64,000 nt of DNA from positions 3,799,501 to 3,863,500 of the forward strand of contig NZ_JBBOWX010000001.1 of NCBI RefSeq assembly GCF_038007285.1, read 5' to 3'. Origin of the DNA: Sporosarcina sp. FSL K6-3457 (GTDB taxonomy: Bacteria > Bacillota > Bacilli > Bacillales_A > Planococcaceae). How positions within the stretch are numbered: position 1 is the first letter of the stretch; the number at the start of each line of letters is the position of its first letter. Below are positions 59,991-64,000 of this stretch, piece by piece. A model generated the notes under the pieces. That model searched no databases and had not been told where the DNA came from. It saw only the letters and a list, made by a program, of their open reading frames with translations. A program made the translations under genes and the position numbers.

Positions 59991-61244
59991 TTATCCCTCC
60001 CCAGTCACTTCTGATGGTTGCCTCAATCCCAATGCTCGAAACATCGTGCCTAACTTGGCAGATGTCTCTGCAAGTTCTTCCTCTCCACTCGAGCCACTTA
60101 CAATACCCGCCCCTGCAAATAGACGAAGCGTACGATTCTCTACCTCTGCACAACGAATAGTAACTGCCCATTCACCATTGCCACTCGAGTCACACCAACC
60201 GACCAGCCCCGTGAAAAAGCCGCGTTCAAATGGCTCGATCTCCTTAATGACCTCTCTTGCCAGGTCAGTAGGTGTCCCGCAGACAGCAGGAGTAGGATGT
60301 AGCGCCATCGCAAGCTCAAGAACCGAAGTTCGAATATCTTCAAGCTCTCCGTTAATTTCAGTTGATAGATGCCACATCGTATTCGTCTGTGCAAGCGAGG
60401 GTTCGGATGGAACTTCTAGCGTTTTACAATATGGACTTAGCGCAGCAACGACGGCTTCCACAACTACAGCATGCTCGTGTCTATCCTTTGTTGAAGCTAG
60501 CAATGTAGCGGCTCGTCGCTCGTCCTCCATAGGATCATCACTTCGAGCTGCAGAACCCGCCAATGGGTTTGCCTTAATCCTTATTCCCTCCTTTGTTACG
60601 AGCAACTCGGGACTCGCACCAATCAATGTAAGTGGCCCATCATTCATGGATAATAGACCTTCCGAAGACTCGTCCACTTCTACTTTGGACAGATTCATGC
60701 CAAACGTATAACCATGAGGATTATGCCGAGCCAAGTTTCTCAGTAGATGATGCGTATCTACTACTGTGGGCAAATTAATATGGAGAGAGCGAGATAGAAC
60801 AACCTTTTGAAGATCTCCACGAGCAAGGCGTACTAAAACCTGATTCACGCTCTCTATATACTCAGCCGGTTCTGGCACCTCGTGTATCTTATAGACAGAT
60901 GCCACGGGTTCATCTACCCGAATTTCGGAGTTCATACTTAATGGACCTGCCCACTCAATTGTCTTAGGTACTACAAGCTCTGCTGGAACCATACAATCAA
61001 ATGGGATTGCACCTACAATAACCGATTGATTATGTCCTGCACTCTTAAGCTCAGCGAAACATTTTGCAACACGCTGGGGTAGACTTACCAATCTATCAGG
61101 CTCACCCGGTGCTATCAGTCTAGTATATTCACCTCGTGCAAGTAGAGTTTGTTTAGGCGAAGACCAAAAAAAAGATGATCCCGCTCGGTAATTTTCAAGT
61201 AGTTTTGCTGCTAATTCTGAAGGTACTGCTTCATATTTCAGCAT
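59991..61244 (-). CDS. dhbC: Isochorismate synthase DhbC
   Basis: A chorismate-using enzyme of about 417 residues, making isochorismate for DHB synthesis. Features are [34 protein letters not shown] and [40 protein letters not shown] and [20 protein letters not shown] follow at the C-terminus, the magnesium-binding part of the MST family. The preferred start is 61244 ([11 protein letters not shown]), because GAAAGGAG abuts the ATG at 61256. It lies 25 bp downstream of dhbA. Confidence 0.95.
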   Translation of the reverse strand: MLKYEAVPSELAAKLLENYRAGSSFFWSSPKQTLLARGEYTRLIAPGEPDRLVSLPQRVAKCFAELKSAGHNQSVIVGAIPFDCMVPAELVVPKTIEWAGPLSMNSEIRVDEPVASVYKIHEVPEPAEYIESVNQVLVRLARGDLQKVVLSRSLHINLPTVVDTHHLLRNLARHNPHGYTFGMNLSKVEVDESSEGLLSMNDGPLTLIGASPELLVTKEGIRIKANPLAGSAARSDDPMEDERRAATLLASTKDRHEHAVVVEAVVAALSPYCKTLEVPSEPSLAQTNTMWHLSTEINGELEDIRTSVLELAMALHPTPAVCGTPTDLAREVIKEIEPFERGFFTGLVGWCDSSGNGEWAVTIRCAEVENRTLRLFAGAGIVSGSSGEEELAETSAKLGTMFRALGLRQPSEVTGEG

Positions 61245-61269
61245 TTTCTTCGTCATCTCCTTTCAATAG

Positions 61270-62055
61270 TTAACCTCCCAAAGTGGCGCCTCCATCAATG
61301 CATAAGTCATGCATCGTAATATGCCTCGCCTGATCAGAAACTAGATAGACTACTGCATCGGCGATGTCCGAGGACGTCGCTAGTTTGCCAAGGGGTATAC
61401 CTACACGATACGACTCGCTAGAACCTCCGATGACATCCTCTGCCCTATCCTCACCTTCCCATAATACTCGCTGCATAGCTGTATCCGTCGAACCGGGTGA
61501 AACTACATTACAGCGAATATTATTATGAGCTTGTTCCAACCCCATACATTTAGTGAACATCGTCGACGCAGCCTTCGAAGCTGCATAAGCAGCCATATGC
61601 ATACGCGGTACTCGAGTGGCGTTGGATCCTACTGTCACAATGGCACCTATTTTACGTGGAGCCATACGCTTAATAACTGAGCGAGATACATAAAACACAC
61701 CATTAGTATTCACATTGAAAGTTGCAATCCAATCTTCATCAGATAATGATTCAATTGAACCGGGCTTCAGAATGCCTGCAACGTTCACAAGAATTTCTAT
61801 AGGCCCCAGCTCCTCTTCAATTCGCTCCACAATTTCGTCAACTGCAAAACTGTCACTTACGTCAACTGCATATTCCGCCGCATGAAGATTTTCACTTTTC
61901 AAGTCGCACACTAGCTCCTTCAGTCTTTCAGCATTCAAATCTACCGCCGCTACAATCGCCCCTAGTTCGGCCAAGTGCCTAGCAACAGTTTCTCCAATCC
62001 CCTGGGCTGCTCCAGTGACCAAAGCTACTTTCCCTCCTATTCCCGTAACTCGCAA
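61270..62055 (-). CDS. dhbA: 2,3-dihydro-2,3-dihydroxybenzoate dehydrogenase DhbA
   Basis: A short-chain dehydrogenase of 261 residues that oxidises dihydro-DHB to 2,3-dihydroxybenzoate with NAD. The cofactor motif is ALVTGAAQGIGETVARHLAE, NVAGIL is the structural motif, and AAYAASKAASTMFTKC contains the YxxxK. It starts with TTG at 62055, preceded by AAGGTGGTGGAG. The gene comes first among the DHB genes and 51 bp after the esterase gene. Confidence 0.94.
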   Translation of the reverse strand: MRVTGIGGKVALVTGAAQGIGETVARHLAELGAIVAAVDLNAERLKELVCDLKSENLHAAEYAVDVSDSFAVDEIVERIEEELGPIEILVNVAGILKPGSIESLSDEDWIATFNVNTNGVFYVSRSVIKRMAPRKIGAIVTVGSNATRVPRMHMAAYAASKAASTMFTKCMGLEQAHNNIRCNVVSPGSTDTAMQRVLWEGEDRAEDVIGGSSESYRVGIPLGKLATSSDIADAVVYLVSDQARHITMHDLCIDGGATLGG

Positions 62056-62106
62056 TTCTCCACCACCTTCTTTTCTCCAAATGTTATTAAACGGGAAATT
62101 TAAAGT

Positions 62107-62982
62107 TTACTTTTCCGGTTTAAGGGCAAAGCGCAAAGCCCTACTGATTAATACCGGCAATACCGATGTGTGCCCCTCCCCCTCAAACTCCGCAAACTTT
62201 ACATTTACTCCCCGATTTGATTGAGCAGCTAGTCTATCTGATAGCTTTTTTGCATGATCATAATTACGGGAGACATGTTGCTTCTCCAATTCTCCCATTC
62301 CAATTAATAGTTCAGCGTTGATGTGGCTCCGTTCCAAACAAGAGATAAATTTCTGCTCTGCTTCAAACATTATTTTCTTGTTCCAATGGATGGATGGACT
62401 GCCTGCAATATAGCTCTGAAAGGCACTAGGCTTAGTAAACAGGACATATAATGCGAAAAGACCTCCAAGTGAATGTCCAAAAATCGCTTGTCTACTTTTA
62501 TTGATATTAAACTCACTTTCAATTTGCGGCTTTAGCTCCTCTTCGATGAATGTTAGAAATGCGGCTGCTCCACCCTGTTTAGGCAAAAGGGTCCCATCAG
62601 ACGTATGACTAAACTCGGTTGTAGGAATTGAAGTAAAGTCATAATAGCGATCTGGCGCAAAAGGAAGATTTGTTTGATAACCGATGCCTACGATAACCGC
62701 AGGTACAACTCCCGTCTTATCGGGTCGATGGCACTGCATGCGTAATGCCTCTACCATCGTCGCAAATACAGAATTACCATCCAGTAAATAAATGACTGGA
62801 TATCCGGTAGGAGGTGCAGCTATAGAAGGTACATGAACTATAATTTGATATTTTCGTTTCTCTGCGCTTGATTGCATCTCCCATTGCTCCGCATTGGGAA
62901 CTTTCACAATACTACGCTCAATATTTCCCCTCGTAACCTCATCTTTGTTTTTTATATAAAACCCCACAATAAATAGCACCAT
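62107..62982 (-). CDS. Siderophore trilactone esterase-like hydrolase (BesA/IroE type)
   Basis: An alpha/beta hydrolase of about 291 residues of the esterase-D/IroE group. The oxyanion region reads YPVIYLLDGNSVFATMVEAL, and the nucleophile elbow is AIFGHSLGGLFALYVLF. The C-terminal catalytic histidine is probably in FEGEGHTSVLPVL. B. subtilis BesA of this group cleaves ferri-bacillibactin to free iron. There is no clear lipobox; a short hydrophobic stretch at the start may be untranslated if a later start is used. It is upstream of dhbA in the same direction, so synthesis and iron release are probably co-regulated. Confidence 0.85.
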   Translation of the reverse strand: MVLFIVGFYIKNKDEVTRGNIERSIVKVPNAEQWEMQSSAEKRKYQIIVHVPSIAAPPTGYPVIYLLDGNSVFATMVEALRMQCHRPDKTGVVPAVIVGIGYQTNLPFAPDRYYDFTSIPTTEFSHTSDGTLLPKQGGAAAFLTFIEEELKPQIESEFNINKSRQAIFGHSLGGLFALYVLFTKPSAFQSYIAGSPSIHWNKKIMFEAEQKFISCLERSHINAELLIGMGELEKQHVSRNYDHAKKLSDRLAAQSNRGVNVKFAEFEGEGHTSVLPVLISRALRFALKPEK

Positions 62983-63087
62983 CCTATCTTTCCAACAAAA
63001 AATCTTCCATTAAAAGCTACAGGTTAACGTCTTATTTTCAACGTAGTTTTGCCCAATTTTAATGAAAGATCCTTAGATTATTTATAA

Positions 63088-64000
63088 TTATTCAGTCAAT
63101 ACCTTGACAGTGTCATCAATTATTTTCCCATAAGCGATAAGACCGCTCCCTAGCCAATATGCACTGTCCATCTCATAAACATGTCCTTGTTTTACTGCTG
63201 GGATCGCTTGCCAAATGGCACTCTTCTCCATCTCTGCTAGTCGCTCAGTACCTTGGCCATATGCATTAATCACAAATATATAATCCACACCAAGCTCTGG
63301 GAGTACTTCCGTTGAAATCTCATAACTATTCTCATTATCCGTTAGATGAGACATCTCAATCCCCAGCTGTTTGTTTACTACATGTCCACTTAAATAATTG
63401 CCACCCATCAAACTAACACCTTTGGCTGCAAATCGAATAATTGCAACCTTCTTTCCCTCTGCTGATATTGCCAGCTTCTCCTTTGCATCAAGTACTTTTT
63501 GCTCGTAAGCCTGTAATGCAGCAGTTGCTTCATCAGTTTTCCCAAGTAACTCCCCAACTTTTTCTAGAGTCTTTTCTATATCCCCAGCAGCATTTTTAAA
63601 CACAAAGGTTGGAGCAATTTTCGAATACTTCTCATAACCTCCATTTGCTGCATAACTTTCAGTGTGCAGGATAATTAAATCAGGATTCAAGTCCATTAAC
63701 ACCTCCGGCGAGGGTTGCCCTCCCGAGAAGTCAATCTTCAGAACATCTTTCAATTCCTCCTGCAAATACTCATGCCCCATATCACCGTTTGCCCATTGAG
63801 CTACTGGTTTTACTCCCAGCTTAAGCAGTGAATCTTCAAGATAAGGAGCAAAAACCCTCTCAGGTGCTGTTGGAATTTCAACTTCATTGCCAAGGTCATC
63901 CTTTAAAGTAAGTACATCAATCTGGCTTTCAACTTGTTCCTCCTCTATAGAAGCGGTAGCTGTTGTTGATAAAGTACCTTGCTGCTCAGATGTTTCTGAG
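63088..64000 (-). CDS. Siderophore ABC transporter substrate-binding protein (partial)
   Basis: The gene continues past the right edge; 304 codons are visible. It is a class III binding protein: LTLKDDLGNEVEIPTAPERV begins the domain, followed by KIDFSGGQPSPEVLMDLNPD, KVAIIRFAAKGVSLMGGNYL and the C-terminal VYEMDSAYWLGSGLIAYGKI. The visible 5' part is a serine/threonine/glutamate-rich linker typical after a lipobox, so the signal peptide should lie just outside. It resembles YfiY/FeuA-type ferric-siderophore receptors. A 105-bp gap separates it from the esterase gene. Confidence 0.88.
   Translation of the reverse strand, partial: SETSEQQGTLSTTATASIEEEQVESQIDVLTLKDDLGNEVEIPTAPERVFAPYLEDSLLKLGVKPVAQWANGDMGHEYLQEELKDVLKIDFSGGQPSPEVLMDLNPDLIILHTESYAANGGYEKYSKIAPTFVFKNAAGDIEKTLEKVGELLGKTDEATAALQAYEQKVLDAKEKLAISAEGKKVAIIRFAAKGVSLMGGNYLSGHVVNKQLGIEMSHLTDNENSYEISTEVLPELGVDYIFVINAYGQGTERLAEMEKSAIWQAIPAVKQGHVYEMDSAYWLGSGLIAYGKIIDDTVKVLTE

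Noticed and set aside
60000..60171. N-terminal extension of DhbE by 62 residues
   Set aside because: It would lie inside dhbC in another frame. The ATG at 59985 has a GGGAGG site and matches the B. subtilis N-terminus.
60046..60711. 221-residue open frame opposite dhbC
   Set aside because: Composition is the serine-rich mirror of a GC-balanced gene; no ribosome site and no family resemblance. dhbC is certain.
63073..63092. AT-rich stretch GATTATTTATAATTATTC as a Fur box
   Set aside because: It lacks the 7-1-7 inverted repeat and covers the stop codon of the binding-protein gene.

Overview
The window looks like chromosomal DNA of a spore-forming, low-GC Gram-positive bacterium of the Bacillales, most like Sporosarcina or a relative in the Planococcaceae. 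The reasons are a gene order that follows the Bacillus subtilis ywi-ywh-ywg-ywf-ywd region (argS-ywiB, pbpG-like, ywhD, ywhB, ywgA, ywfO, rsfA, lipL, pta, hemQ, cwlJ-gerQ, ywdK, ywdI, ung, pdxK), spore genes (rsfA, cwlJ, gerQ, a pbpG-like PBP), bacillithiol synthesis (yojF-bshB2) and HemQ-type haem synthesis. The genus is an inference from gene order and protein resemblance; no 16S rRNA gene is present.

Layout. (1) 1-2810, minus strand: a cobalamin-riboswitch salvage operon in decay, with a btuC fragment, cbiZ carrying a stub of a lost ABC ATPase, cbiB, and a partial cobD/cobC-like aminotransferase. (2) 2880-21940: the conserved housekeeping and sporulation region. (3) 22319-30630: a YjiH-type membrane protein, threonine catabolism (tdh and kbl, split by an alkylation-repair gene), a P-loop protein, a LacI regulator and an EamA transporter. 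(4) 30643-38523: a sugar operon (binding lipoprotein, two permeases, GH2 beta-galactosidase, GH63/MGH1-like hydrolase), probably controlled by the LacI-family protein; a promoter with an overlapping operator is visible. (5) 38713-40702: yczE, ybaK and an unknown gene. (6) 40807-46560: a second, largely intact cobalamin-riboswitch operon (btuF, btuC, btuD-cbiZ fusion, cbiA, btuR). (7) 46754-48919: topB. (8) 49173-64000: a bacillibactin-type catecholate siderophore locus: sfp-type transferase, mbtH, dhbF, dhbB, dhbE, dhbC, dhbA, a trilactone-esterase-like gene and a partial siderophore-binding protein running off the right edge.

The most unusual material lies between genes. Three intergenic arrays (2881-3006, 7441-7860, 23713-24083) differ in sequence but share a strict 21-bp period, two helical turns of DNA, each with a short conserved core (TATTGGCG or TTGCGCG) and a less conserved remainder. 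A family of modular, hairpin-rich repeats recurs at 10793, 10886, 16779, 25314 and 39405. Another inverted-repeat element (17749 and 21953) has split a small-protein gene.

The two cobalamin operons appear to have decayed reciprocally. Both encode a BtuD-CbiZ type protein; one has lost the ATPase but keeps a canonical CbiZ domain, and the other keeps the ATPase but has a degenerate CbiZ domain. The CbiA of the second operon has glycine where the glutaminase cysteine is expected.
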